Counted from the first letter of the stretch, positions 26,017-34,609 are shown. The stretch: 64,000 nt of DNA from Streptomyces sp. NBC_00287 (GCF_036173105.1 NZ_CP108053.1:3658001-3722000), one strand, 5' to 3'. Made by a program: numbers and translations. Notes: generated by a model from the sequence alone, not told the origin.

Positions 26017-26064
26017 GCTGCCGCTCCTGGGAACGTGGGGGATGTTCAGTGAGCTGTGCAGGGT

Positions 26065-26076
26065 AGGTCTAGACCA
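26065..26076. promoter_or_regulatory. DasR-responsive element (dre) upstream of the LPMO gene
   Basis: AGGTCTAGACCA is a near-perfect palindrome matching the dre core TGGTCTAGACCA bound by the GntR-family regulator DasR, which senses N-acetylglucosamine phosphates. It lies where an operator would block the LPMO promoter. Confidence 0.72.
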
Positions 26077-26117
26077 AGTCTGAGAATATTGCCGTTAGTT
26101 GAACATGTCCATACCAA

Positions 26118-27221
26118 TCACGCGCCGGATTCCCCGCGCCCGGAACAGAAAGCAACCGTCAAGTCCTTCACGAGCGCCTTGCGTTCGTAGTCGTCGAGTT
26201 CGACCAGACCCCGCATGGTCAGCCGCGTGACCGTGTCCTCCACCGAGTCCACCACCGAGGTGAGCATGGACGCCCGCTGCTGGGCGTCCAGCGCGGCGAT
26301 CCGGCGCCTGTGCATGGCGGCGGCGACCTCGGGGGCGTACTCGACCAGGACCGGCTGGACCGAGAACACCTCGACGCCGATGGGTGCCGCGTCGGCGGCG
26401 ACCAGACGGGTCAGCGCCTCTCCGGCGGCGTCGGCGCTGCCGCGGCCCGGTCCCTCCACCGGCACCCGGGCCAGCGCCGCCTCCACGCACTCCCGCAGAT
26501 ACGCCTCGTGGTCCTCGACGCCCAGCGTGGCCCGCGCGGTGTCCCGTACTCGCCACACCGCGAGGACCACGACCCGCAGCGCGACCCCGCTCGCGTCGGC
26601 CGCCGGCATCGGCTCGCTGCGCCAGTGCCGCAGCCGTACGTCCACCCGGCGGCGCAGCAGCATCGGGTTGACCCACATCAGGCCGGTGCGCCGGACGGTC
26701 CCCCGGTAGCGGCCGAACAGACCGAGCACCCAGGCCCGTCCGGTACGGCCCCGGGCGAGCCCGCCGAAGCCGAGCAGACCTAGGGCGCCGGCCCCGGCGT
26801 AGGCCGCCCACTGCGCCGGACCGAGGCCGGCTCCCGCGTACGAGGGCAGCCGCAGCGCCTCCAGGGCCAGGGGCGGGAGTGTGCCCGCCCACCAGGAGGT
26901 GACCGCGCAGCCCGCGAGACCGCAGGTCCCGGCGAGCACGCCCGCCGAGCCCGGCAGCACCCGGGCGGGCCGCTCGACCAGGTCCGGATCCACCTCGGGC
27001 ACGGACCGCGCCCGCGTGGCGCCGGGCCGGCGCAGTCGCGGCTGCTCTCCGGTGCCCTGTCTGCGGCTGACGACGGCGGGCTTCAGCGGGACCGACACCG
27101 GGTCGGGGTCGTCGCGGAAGAGCAAATGGACGGGGATCTCGGTGGTGATCTCGTTCTGGATCAGCCGGGCGGACCTGGACGGTCCCTCGGACTCCGGTGT
27201 CGGTGAAGTGGTCGTGCTCAT
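26118..27221 (-). CDS. SPFH/band 7 domain membrane protein
   Basis: A 367-aa protein. After a basic N-terminus it has two hydrophobic spans (about 95-115 and 135-160), then a band 7/SPFH domain: GLMWVNPMLLRRRVDVRLRHW, ADASGVALRVVVLAVWRVRD, and EVAAAMHRRRIAALDAQQRASML near the end. SPFH proteins form membrane scaffolds. ATG 27221 follows GGAGG. The gene lies in the cslA/LPMO neighbourhood, with a G-rich tandem repeat directly in its upstream region. Confidence 0.85.
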   Translation of the reverse strand: MSTTTSPTPESEGPSRSARLIQNEITTEIPVHLLFRDDPDPVSVPLKPAVVSRRQGTGEQPRLRRPGATRARSVPEVDPDLVERPARVLPGSAGVLAGTCGLAGCAVTSWWAGTLPPLALEALRLPSYAGAGLGPAQWAAYAGAGALGLLGFGGLARGRTGRAWVLGLFGRYRGTVRRTGLMWVNPMLLRRRVDVRLRHWRSEPMPAADASGVALRVVVLAVWRVRDTARATLGVEDHEAYLRECVEAALARVPVEGPGRGSADAAGEALTRLVAADAAPIGVEVFSVQPVLVEYAPEVAAAMHRRRIAALDAQQRASMLTSVVDSVEDTVTRLTMRGLVELDDYERKALVKDLTVAFCSGRGESGA

Positions 27222-27254
27222 GCGTGCCTCCAGCCTCCGCGCCAGATGCGTCAC

Positions 27255-27352
27255 AACAGGGGGGTGCAGAACAAAGGGGGGTGCAGAACAAGGGGGGTGC
27301 AGAACAAGGGGGGTGCAGAACAAGGGGGGGGTGCAGAACAAGGGGGGTACAG
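27255..27352. repeat. Six tandem 16-bp G-rich repeats
   Basis: The unit AACAAGGGGGGTGCAG occurs six times; the G run is mostly six bases but eight in the fifth copy. It fills nearly all of the 136 bases between the SPFH start (27221) and the stop of the upstream gene (27358). Six G-runs on one strand could form G-quadruplexes. Confidence 0.92.
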
Positions 27353-27357
27353 ATCGA

Positions 27358-28725
27358 TTACGAGAACAGCCGCCGCCAGGTCTCAGGACCCGGGTAGCCG
27401 TCCGCCGCGCCGCCCCGCCAGCCCTGGGCGCGCTGGAAGGCCTCGACATTGCGCCGGTCCGCCTCGCCCCAGCGCGGCCCGGGACCGGCTGTGTAGTGCT
27501 TGCCGAACCCTTTCTTCACCAGCTGCTTGCCGAGCAGCGCGACGTGACTGTTGTGCGCGCCGGGCCGGAACATCGCCCGCCCCGGATACCCGGGCACCCC
27601 GTGCGAGGCCGGCGACGCGGGCGGTCCGGCCGCTCCCACGGCTCCGGAGCCGATGTCGTTGCCCCTGCCGGAGACCAGCAGCGCCCAAGTACCCGGCCCC
27701 GGCAGCCCGTCCGCGTCCTGACCCCGCCAGCCCTGCGCCTGCTGGAAGGTCTGGGTGGCCCGCCGGTCGGCGTCGGACCAGCGCGGTCCGGGCCCGGAGA
27801 GGTAGTGGCGCCCCGCCCCGCGCTCGACGAGCATGCGGCCGAGCTGGGTGACGTACTTGTTGTTGGCCCCGGGCCCGAAGTAGGCCCGCCCCGGATAGGG
27901 CGGCGCGGCCGGGTCGGCGGTGACCGGCTTGGCGGTGCCCGGTTTGGCGGTGCCCGGTTTGGCGGTGCCCGGTTTGGCGGTGTCCGGCTTCGAGCCCGCC
28001 GTACCGCCGACGAGACCCTTGTAGCGGTAGGCGAGATAGCGGTCGGAGTGGCTCCAGTAGGCGTACGGCGTGGCCGTCCTGCGGGCGTGCGGGCGGGTCG
28101 ATTCGTAGGCGATGTAGTAGGTGTGGGTGTAGTCCGTCCAGCCGCCGAAGATGACGACGTGCGAGCCCTTCTCGGGATCGGCCGGGTTATGGAACAGCAA
28201 CATGTCGCCGGGCTGCAGATCCTCCTTCGGGATGCGCACGCCGTACTGGTCGAGCGAGCCCGTCCATTCGTTGCCGGGCAGGTTCCAGGCCATCGAGACA
28301 AAGCCCGAGCAGTCCTGCCGGTACCCGTCCGACCAGTACTGATACATGCTGTACGGCACCCTCGCCGCGACCCACTGCTTGGCCCGCCTGATGATCTCCG
28401 CCCGGGTGGTGCTCGGCGCCTTGGCGGGCTTGGCGGGGACCCCTCCGGGGCCGTGCAGCGGGGCCTTGCCGCCCTGCGGGGTGTCGGGTTCGTCGGCCGC
28501 GGGAAGACTCGGCCGACCGGGTGTCTGCGGGGCCGCGAGCGCCGGTACGGCATGCCCCGCGCAGAGCGCCGCCGAGGCGGCGGCCGCCACGATCACCGTA
28601 CGGTGGGCCGGGTGGGCGCCCCTGCGTCCGGCCGCGGAATGCGGCAGGACCCGGCGCCGGTGAACGCATCCGGGACACTCGCAGTCGCTCGCGGGATCGA
28701 ATTCCTCGAAGACCGGAGTCGCCAT
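27358..28725 (-). CDS. Secreted NlpC/P60-like hydrolase with two peptidoglycan-binding domains
   Basis: A 455-aa exported protein. A basic, cysteine-bearing N-terminus (DCECPGC) precedes a membrane/signal segment at about 43-66. The catalytic domain has RQDCSGFVSMAW (Cys139) and GSHVVIFGGW (histidine), as in NlpC/P60 endopeptidases. A linker with four AKPGT-like repeats, seen in DNA as a 15-bp repeat, leads to two homologous domains, each YPGRA-x-F-x-PGA ... GPGPRWxxADRR ... AQGWRG. It should cut or bind cell-wall peptides near the glycan synthase. ATG 28725 follows GAGGGG. Confidence 0.85.
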   Translation of the reverse strand: MATPVFEEFDPASDCECPGCVHRRRVLPHSAAGRRGAHPAHRTVIVAAAASAALCAGHAVPALAAPQTPGRPSLPAADEPDTPQGGKAPLHGPGGVPAKPAKAPSTTRAEIIRRAKQWVAARVPYSMYQYWSDGYRQDCSGFVSMAWNLPGNEWTGSLDQYGVRIPKEDLQPGDMLLFHNPADPEKGSHVVIFGGWTDYTHTYYIAYESTRPHARRTATPYAYWSHSDRYLAYRYKGLVGGTAGSKPDTAKPGTAKPGTAKPGTAKPVTADPAAPPYPGRAYFGPGANNKYVTQLGRMLVERGAGRHYLSGPGPRWSDADRRATQTFQQAQGWRGQDADGLPGPGTWALLVSGRGNDIGSGAVGAAGPPASPASHGVPGYPGRAMFRPGAHNSHVALLGKQLVKKGFGKHYTAGPGPRWGEADRRNVEAFQRAQGWRGGAADGYPGPETWRRLFS

Positions 28726-28910
28726 GCGATGCCCCTCACATTCCGGATGGAAATGTCCGCTCCTGTGCACATTCGCCAGTTTCTCAACTGTCTTCCGGGC
28801 GCGCATGCTGACGGTCCGAATGATGTACGGCACCCCTCTGACCGGGGCCGGAGCGGTGACGGGTGGTCCGGAGCACCCTCAGAGGTCCGGTAGAGTGATG
28901 ACGTCAGCAG

Positions 28911-28984
28911 GCGCCGCTAGCTCAGTTGGTTAGAGCAGCTGACTCTTAATCAGCGGGTCCGGGGTTCGAGTCCCTGGCGGCGCA
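28911..28984 (+). tRNA. tRNA-Lys (anticodon CTT), copy 3
   Basis: Identical in sequence to the copies at 9116 and 23079. The bases just upstream (GACGTCAGCAG) are also the same as before copy 1. A partial 3' end is found again 65 bases downstream. Confidence 0.97.
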
Positions 28985-29032
28985 CGCACGGTGGAGGCTC
29001 CTCGCATCAGCGGGGGGCCTTCGCTCTTGGTC

Positions 29033-29049
29033 TGTCCCTGGCGGCGCAC
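29033..29049 (+). repeat. Short tRNA-Lys 3'-end remnant
   Basis: TCCCTGGCGGCGCACC repeats the last bases of the adjacent tRNA-Lys and is followed by CGACA, the same bases that follow the tRNA end in the 148-bp repeats of copy 1. It looks like an old attachment-site or recombination scar. Confidence 0.75.
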
Positions 29050-29056
29050 CGACACC

Positions 29057-29084
29057 ACAGCCCCTCGCCTGCGCGAGGGGCTGT
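29057..29084. terminator. Terminator hairpin after the tRNA-Lys copy 3 region
   Basis: ACAGCCCCTCGC pairs exactly with GCGAGGGGCTGT around a CTGC loop. Confidence 0.75.
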
Positions 29085-29469
29085 CGGCGTTCATGCTGCT
29101 TGTGCTTTCACACATGACACACAAGACCCCCACAGGCGCCACAATGAACGCGTATGACCGGTAAACACCGCGTTTCGCATCTTGCGATCATGCTGAACGC
29201 CGTAGAACCCTGGTTCTTCAAGATGCTGCGGATACGCGGCAGTTGGGGGGCAAGAAACCGGTTGCCCGTTTAGCGGGGAGGAGGGGCCCCGTTCATGAAC
29301 GGATGCCGAGGGGGGCATCATGCAACCGGAAGGTCGCGGTTCCATGTCTATGAAGTGGAAGATGTGGTGACTGTGACCCACCACTGATACGTCTGTGAAC
29401 GTCGAGGGGGACCGAAGCAGACGAAGGAACCGACAGACACGCGGTGACCTGCGTGTGGGGGGATGACTC
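29085..29469. promoter_or_regulatory. Long leader region of cslA
   Basis: About 385 bases lie between the tRNA terminator and the cslA start. They are less GC-rich than the coding DNA and hold one small ORF with a strong ribosome site (29295-29387). The promoter for the cslA-glxA operon should be here; I did not fix its -35/-10 boxes. Confidence 0.4.
29295..29387 (+). CDS. Possible 30-aa upstream ORF of cslA
   Basis: ATG 29295 is preceded by GGGGAGGAGGGG at a fitting distance. The peptide starts MNGCRGGHHATG and ends VEDVVTVTHH. No family is recognised. Its place 80 bases before cslA on the same strand suggests a leader peptide or uORF. Confidence 0.35.
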   Translation: MNGCRGGHHATGRSRFHVYEVEDVVTVTHH

Positions 29470-31449
29470 ATGACGTCGACGCCGACGGGCGCCCGGCCGA
29501 ACTCCGACCCGTCACAAACCACTCAGCTCAGAGTGCCAACTCATCGGACCGGAGCTTTCCGCAGAATCAAGAAGACGCTGCCCAAGTACGACTACGAGCA
29601 CTACAGCCGGCTCGCGGGACCCCTCACACAGCCCGATCCGAACAAGCCCTACCGGGTGCAGTACCGCTCGCTGATCTCGCAGGAGCCGCACCGCATCCGC
29701 GTCGCCCTGATGCTCGCCGCAGCCCCGCTGCTCTCGCTGGTGCTGCTGGCCTGGCTGCTGCAGCCCGAGCACTGGACCGAACGCGACTATCCCGCCTACG
29801 ACTTCCTGCCGGCGCTCGACATAGTGATGCTGGTCTCGATCGGTCTGATCGAGTTCTTCCGCTGTATGAACGTCCTGTCCAACGCGCACGCCACCCTGGT
29901 CGCCCGCGACCCGATCCCGGTGGTGCCCGAGACCGGCACCAGAGTCGCCTTCCTGACCTCCTTCGTGCCCGGCAAGGAGCCGCTGGAGATGGTCACGAAG
30001 ACCCTGGAGGCGGCCGTCAAGCTGCGCCACCGGGGCCTGCTCCATGTCTGGCTGCTCGACGAGGGCGACGACCCGGAGGTCAAGGAGGTCTGCGCCCGGC
30101 TCGGCGTGCACCACTTCTCCCGCAAGGGCATCGCGAAGTGGAACCAGGCCAAGGGCCCGCACCGCGCCAAGACCAAGCACGGCAACTACAACGCCTGGCT
30201 GGACGCGCACGGCGACGACTACGACTACTTCGCCTCCGTCGACACCGACCATGTCCCGCTCCCCAACTACCTGGAGCGCATGCTCGGCTTCTTCCGCGAC
30301 CCGAACGTCGGCTTCGTCATCGGCCCGCAGGTCTACGGCAACTACGACAACTTCGTCACCAAGGCCGCCGAGTCCCAGCAGTTCCTCTTCCACGCGCTGA
30401 TCCAGCGGGCGGGCAACAAGTACGGCTCCCCGATGTTCGTGGGTACGTCGAATGCCGTACGCATCAAGGCGCTGAAGCAGATCGGCGGTCTGTACGACTC
30501 GATCACCGAGGACATGGCGACCGGCTTCGAGATCCACCGCCACAAGAACCCGGCGACGGGCAAGAAGTGGCGTTCGGTCTACACCCCGGACGTGCTCGCG
30601 GTCGGTGAGGGCCCGAGCGCCTGGACGGACTTCTTCACCCAGCAGATGCGCTGGTCGCGAGGGACGTACGAGACGATCCTCAAGCAGTACTGGAAGGGCT
30701 GGTACTCGCTGCCGCCGAGCAAGCTCTTCAACTACACGATGATGATCATCTTCTACCCGATGTCGGCCCTCAACTGGATCCTCGCGGCGATCAGTTGTGC
30801 GCTGTTCCTGGGCCTGGGCGCCTCGGGTGTGGACATCGACCCGACGATCTGGCTGATGCTCTACGGCAACGCCTCCGCGCTCCAGATCGGCCTGTACATC
30901 TGGAACCGCCGCCACAACGTCTCGCCGCACGAGCCGGAGGGCTCCGGCGGTGTGGCCGGCATGGTGATGTCCGCGCTGTCGGCGCCGCTGTACGCCAAGG
31001 CGCTGATCGACTCGATGCTGCGCCGCAAGAGCAAGTTCGTGGTGACCCCCAAGGGCGACTCGGCCAGCCCCGACCGCTGGTTCGGGACCTTCCGCTACCA
31101 CTGGTACTTCATCCTGATCTTCGGCGCCTCGATCGCCGCCGGTTTCGTCTACGGGCACGCGCACCCCGCGATGGTCATCTGGGCGACGTTCGCCATGCTG
31201 ATCACCGCAACCCCGATCTTCGCCTGGCGGCACATGCTGCGGCAGGCGAAGAAGAAGCCGCCGGTTCCCCGGGAACCGGAGCAGGTGGCCCCGATGGTGC
31301 CGCACCAGGCTCAGCCGCAGCCGCTGCCGGCCCAGCCGGGCGCGCACCACAGCCCGCAGCACAAGCCGAGTTGGGCCGCCTCGCAGGGCGGCGGCACCGA
31401 CCAGACCATGCAGATCGCCCTGGGTGGACTTGGGGGACGTAAGGAATGA
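29470..31449 (+). CDS. cslA: Cellulose synthase-like glycosyltransferase CslA
   Basis: A 659-aa processive GT2 beta-glycan synthase in the membrane. Transmembrane segments at about 80-100 and 115-135 precede the catalytic domain; further helices lie at about 420-455, 465-485, 550-575 and 578-600. The motifs are complete: LLDEGDD, DTDHV (DxD), TEDMATG (TED) and QQMRWSRG (QxxRW). The C-terminus is proline/glutamine rich. In S. coelicolor cslA (SCO2836) makes the glycan at hyphal tips needed for attachment and aerial growth. ATG 29470; the stop overlaps glxA as ATGA. Confidence 0.95.
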   Translation: MTSTPTGARPNSDPSQTTQLRVPTHRTGAFRRIKKTLPKYDYEHYSRLAGPLTQPDPNKPYRVQYRSLISQEPHRIRVALMLAAAPLLSLVLLAWLLQPEHWTERDYPAYDFLPALDIVMLVSIGLIEFFRCMNVLSNAHATLVARDPIPVVPETGTRVAFLTSFVPGKEPLEMVTKTLEAAVKLRHRGLLHVWLLDEGDDPEVKEVCARLGVHHFSRKGIAKWNQAKGPHRAKTKHGNYNAWLDAHGDDYDYFASVDTDHVPLPNYLERMLGFFRDPNVGFVIGPQVYGNYDNFVTKAAESQQFLFHALIQRAGNKYGSPMFVGTSNAVRIKALKQIGGLYDSITEDMATGFEIHRHKNPATGKKWRSVYTPDVLAVGEGPSAWTDFFTQQMRWSRGTYETILKQYWKGWYSLPPSKLFNYTMMIIFYPMSALNWILAAISCALFLGLGASGVDIDPTIWLMLYGNASALQIGLYIWNRRHNVSPHEPEGSGGVAGMVMSALSAPLYAKALIDSMLRRKSKFVVTPKGDSASPDRWFGTFRYHWYFILIFGASIAAGFVYGHAHPAMVIWATFAMLITATPIFAWRHMLRQAKKKPPVPREPEQVAPMVPHQAQPQPLPAQPGAHHSPQHKPSWAASQGGGTDQTMQIALGGLGGRKE

Positions 31450-33383
31450 AAGACCAGGCCGGCCGCCGCCGTGTCCGTCGACTCGCGATAGGCACGGCGG
31501 TGGTACTCGCGCTGGCCGGGATGAACGGTCCGTGGCTCTATCGCGTCGGGACCGAGAAATATCACGAGTACCAGATCAACCGACCCGAGTACAAAGCGGA
31601 CAACGGTCACTGGGAGATCGTCGAGTTCCCGGAGGAGTACAAGCAGAACACCATCCACGCGGCGCTGCTGCGCACCGGCAAGGTGCTGCTCGTCGCGGGT
31701 TCCGGCAACAACCAGGAGAACTTCGACGCGAAGAAGTTCGACACCCGGATCTGGGACCCGGTCAAGGGCACGATCAAGAAGGTGCCGACGCCGAGCGATC
31801 TGTTCTGCACGGGGCACACCCAGTTGGCGAACGGCAATCTGCTGATCGCGGGCGGCACCAAGCGGTACGAGAAGCTCAAGGGCGATGTCACCAAGGCCGG
31901 CGGCCTGATGATCGTCCACAACGAGAACCCGGACAAGCCGATCACCCTGCCCGCGGGGACCAGATTCACCGGCAAGGAGAACGGCAAGACGTTCGTCTCC
32001 AAGGACCCGGTGCTGGTGCCTCGCGCGAAGAAGGTCTTCGACGAGGAGACGGGCGAGTTCCTGCGCAACGACCCGGGGCTCGGGCGGATTTACGTCGAGG
32101 CGCAGAAGAGCGGGTCCGCGTACGAGACCGGTACCGAGGACAACTACAAGGTGGAGGGGTTGTCGGGCACCGAGGCGCGTAATACGTACGGCATCGCGCA
32201 GAAGCTCGCCCTCGACAAGAAGGACTTCCAAGGCATCCGGGACGCCTATGAGTTCGATCCGGTCGCCGAGAAGTACATCAAGGTCGACCCGATGAAGGAG
32301 GCCCGCTGGTATCCGACGCTCACGACGCTGAGCGACGGGAAGATCCTCAGCGTCTCCGGGCTCGATGACATCGGGCAGTTGGTGCCGGGCAAGAACGAGG
32401 TCTACGACCCGGAGAGCAAGAAGTGGTCGTACACCAATAAGGTCCGGCAGTTCCCGACCTATCCGGCGCTGTTCCTGATGCAGAACGGGAAGGTCTTCTA
32501 CTCCGGCTCCAACGCCGGATACGGGCCCGACGACGTCGGGCGTGACCCCGGTGTCTGGGACGTGGACACCAACAAGTTCACCAAGCTGCCGGGGTTGAGC
32601 GACCCGGACCAGCTGGAGACCTCCGGGACCGTGCTGCTGCCTCCGGCGCAGGACGAGAAGTACATGGTCATCGGCGGTGGCGGTGTCGGTGAGTCCAAGC
32701 TGTCCACCGAGAAGACCCGGATCATCGATCTGAAGGCGGACGGCCCGAAGTTCGTGGACGGGCCCTCGCTGGAGAAGGGGACGCGGTATCCGTCGGCCTC
32801 TGTGCTGCCGAACGACTCCGTGCTGGTGTCGGGCGGGTCCGAGGACTATCGGGGGCGGGGGGACTCCAACATCCTTCAGGCCCGGATCTATGACCCGTCG
32901 AGCAACTCCTTCGATCAGGTCGCGGATCCCCTTGTCGGGCGGAACTACCACTCCGGTTCTGTTCTGCTGCCCGACGGTCGGGTGATGTTCTTCGGATCGG
33001 ACTCGCTGTATGCGGACAAGGCGAACACGAAGCCGGGGGAGTTCGAGCAGCGGATCGAGATCTATACCCCGCCGTATCTGTACCAGGGCTCCCGGCCGTC
33101 ACTGTCCAAGGGGACGGAGACCATTGAGCGCGGGGAGTCCGGGACGTTCACCTCTCAGCACGCGTCTTCCATCAAGAAGGTGCGGTTGATTCGGCCCAGT
33201 GCGGCCACGCATGTGACGGACGTGGATCAGCGGTCCATCGCGCTGGACTTCACGACCGAGGGGAACAAGGTGACGGTGAAGGTGCCGGAGAACAAGAACC
33301 TTGTTCAGGCCGGGTGGTACATGTTGTTCGTTGTGGACGATCAAGGGGTGCCCTCAGAGGCCCAATGGGTTCGAGTCCCCTAA
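31446..33383 (+). CDS. glxA: Mononuclear copper-radical oxidase GlxA
   Basis: A 645-aa membrane-anchored oxidase: one N-terminal helix (about 13-30), then a seven-bladed propeller and a C-terminal Ig-like domain as in galactose oxidase. By counting, Cys121 (DLFCTGH) and Tyr289 with Trp288 (EARWYP) give the Tyr-Cys cofactor and stacking residue known from GlxA; copper ligands are in GRNYHSGS (Tyr500, His501) and ATHVTD. It acts on the glycan made by CslA. Translation is coupled to cslA by a 4-base overlap. Confidence 0.95.
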   Translation: MKDQAGRRRVRRLAIGTAVVLALAGMNGPWLYRVGTEKYHEYQINRPEYKADNGHWEIVEFPEEYKQNTIHAALLRTGKVLLVAGSGNNQENFDAKKFDTRIWDPVKGTIKKVPTPSDLFCTGHTQLANGNLLIAGGTKRYEKLKGDVTKAGGLMIVHNENPDKPITLPAGTRFTGKENGKTFVSKDPVLVPRAKKVFDEETGEFLRNDPGLGRIYVEAQKSGSAYETGTEDNYKVEGLSGTEARNTYGIAQKLALDKKDFQGIRDAYEFDPVAEKYIKVDPMKEARWYPTLTTLSDGKILSVSGLDDIGQLVPGKNEVYDPESKKWSYTNKVRQFPTYPALFLMQNGKVFYSGSNAGYGPDDVGRDPGVWDVDTNKFTKLPGLSDPDQLETSGTVLLPPAQDEKYMVIGGGGVGESKLSTEKTRIIDLKADGPKFVDGPSLEKGTRYPSASVLPNDSVLVSGGSEDYRGRGDSNILQARIYDPSSNSFDQVADPLVGRNYHSGSVLLPDGRVMFFGSDSLYADKANTKPGEFEQRIEIYTPPYLYQGSRPSLSKGTETIERGESGTFTSQHASSIKKVRLIRPSAATHVTDVDQRSIALDFTTEGNKVTVKVPENKNLVQAGWYMLFVVDDQGVPSEAQWVRVP

Positions 33384-33404
33384 AGCGATGTCCCGCTAAA
33401 GCGA

Positions 33405-33434
33405 TGTCCCGCGCCCCTCTCGGGGCGCGGGACA
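33405..33434. terminator. Bidirectional terminator between glxA and the GH6 gene
   Basis: TGTCCCGCGCCCC and GGGGCGCGGGACA form a 13-bp perfect stem with a TCTC loop between convergent genes. The 16 bases AAAGCGATGTCCCGC occur twice in a row just before it. Confidence 0.85.
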
Positions 33435-33435
33435 T

Positions 33436-34449
33436 TCACTTGGAGGCCTTGGCCAGACCGAGGGCGTACTCCGCCCACCAGTCACCCGCCTTCGGGCCGC
33501 CCTTGCACTCGCCGTCCGACTCTCCTGGGCGCTTGACCCAGACATAGGCGTCCACCAGCGGGTCCGCCGTCTTTGTAGTCGGTGTTTCTCCCAGGGCTCG
33601 GCCCGGCGGGTTGCACCAGCGTTCGTCCGGGTTGCCCTCCTCGTAGGGGCCGTTGCCGTTGCGGCTGGTGTCGATGACGAAGGGCTTGTTGCCCACCTTG
33701 GCCGACAGGTTCTTGCCGTACTGGATGGAGTCCTCGGTCCGGTAGAAGTTCGAGACGTTGACCGAGAAGCCGTCCGCCTGATCGATGCCCGCCCGTTGCA
33801 GGGGCTCGAAGATCTGGTCGGGGTCACCCCAGCCGACGTTGCCCGCGTCCACGTAGACCTTGGTGTTCTTCAGGGACTTGAGCTTCTCCACGGCGCCGTT
33901 GAGGAGGTCGTAGCGCTCCTCGTGGAACTCGTCCGGGGTGCAGCCGTCCACCAGGTGCAGGACCGCGTCCGGTTCGAGGATGATCGTGGCCGAGCGGTCG
34001 CCGATGCCCTTGGCGACACCGTCGATCCAGTCGCGGTAGGCGTTGCCGTCGGCGGCGCCGCCCTGTGAGTACTGGCCGCAGTCGCGGTGCGGGATGTTGT
34101 AGAGGACCAGCAGGGCCGTGCGGCCCGCCTTGTCGGCGGCCTCGGTGAAACCGCGGGCCTCGTCCTCCGGGTTCTCCGGACCGATCCACTCGCCGGTCGG
34201 CTGCTCGGCGATCTTGCGGATCTGCTCGGCGTCGGTGTCCTTGCCCGCCTTCTCGTAGTCGGCGACCTGCTGGGCCGCGTTGCCTTCCGGGTTGACCCAG
34301 AACGGGTCGACCTCCTTGGGCTGTTGGGTGATGCCGGCCGCGTTCTCCGGCTCGTCACCCCCGTCGTCGGAAGAGCATCCCGCGATCAGCAGTGCAGCCC
34401 CCAGCACCATCGCGGACGCCCCCCTCCGGGCCCCCCTACTGCCGTACAT
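33436..34449 (-). CDS. cslZ: GH6 endoglucanase lipoprotein (CslZ-type)
   Basis: A 337-aa exported glycosidase with lipobox LIAGC near residue 26, so it is anchored outside the membrane. GH6 markers: LVLYNIPHRDCGQYSQGG, LEPDAVLH with a catalytic aspartate, VYVDAGNVGW, DTSRNGNGP and WVKRPGESDG. It cuts beta-1,4-glucan and is the usual third gene of the cslA-glxA locus, here convergent. ATG 34449 follows GGGGGAG. An in-frame upstream extension to 34611 lacks a ribosome site. Confidence 0.9.
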   Translation of the reverse strand: MYGSRGARRGASAMVLGAALLIAGCSSDDGGDEPENAAGITQQPKEVDPFWVNPEGNAAQQVADYEKAGKDTDAEQIRKIAEQPTGEWIGPENPEDEARGFTEAADKAGRTALLVLYNIPHRDCGQYSQGGAADGNAYRDWIDGVAKGIGDRSATIILEPDAVLHLVDGCTPDEFHEERYDLLNGAVEKLKSLKNTKVYVDAGNVGWGDPDQIFEPLQRAGIDQADGFSVNVSNFYRTEDSIQYGKNLSAKVGNKPFVIDTSRNGNGPYEEGNPDERWCNPPGRALGETPTTKTADPLVDAYVWVKRPGESDGECKGGPKAGDWWAEYALGLAKASK

Positions 34450-34609
34450 CCAACTCCCCCTTGGGTGCACCGTTCCAAGCCTCAATCCTGACATACGCGT
34501 CCTGGGGCACACGAGATCGGCCGGGCCTTGTCTGAGAGCTGTTACACCCTCAAGGGCGAGGGTAGGTGCGCCGCTGAGCGGGGAGGCCGACAGGGGAAGG
34601 GAAGTGGGC

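Noticed and set aside
27255..27352. CRISPR-like array
   Set aside because: The repeats are head-to-tail with no spacers and no cas genes nearby.
27246..27851. Frames encoding QNKGG repeats in the G-rich repeat
   Set aside because: They come from the 16-bp tandem repeat and continue antisense to the NlpC/P60 gene without a ribosome site.
28930..29142. Minus-strand 70-aa frame containing GTRTPDPLIKSQLL
   Set aside because: Antisense translation of tRNA-Lys; a familiar false ORF.
29512..31362. 616-aa minus-strand frame over cslA
   Set aside because: Shadow frame; the CslA motifs are on the plus strand.
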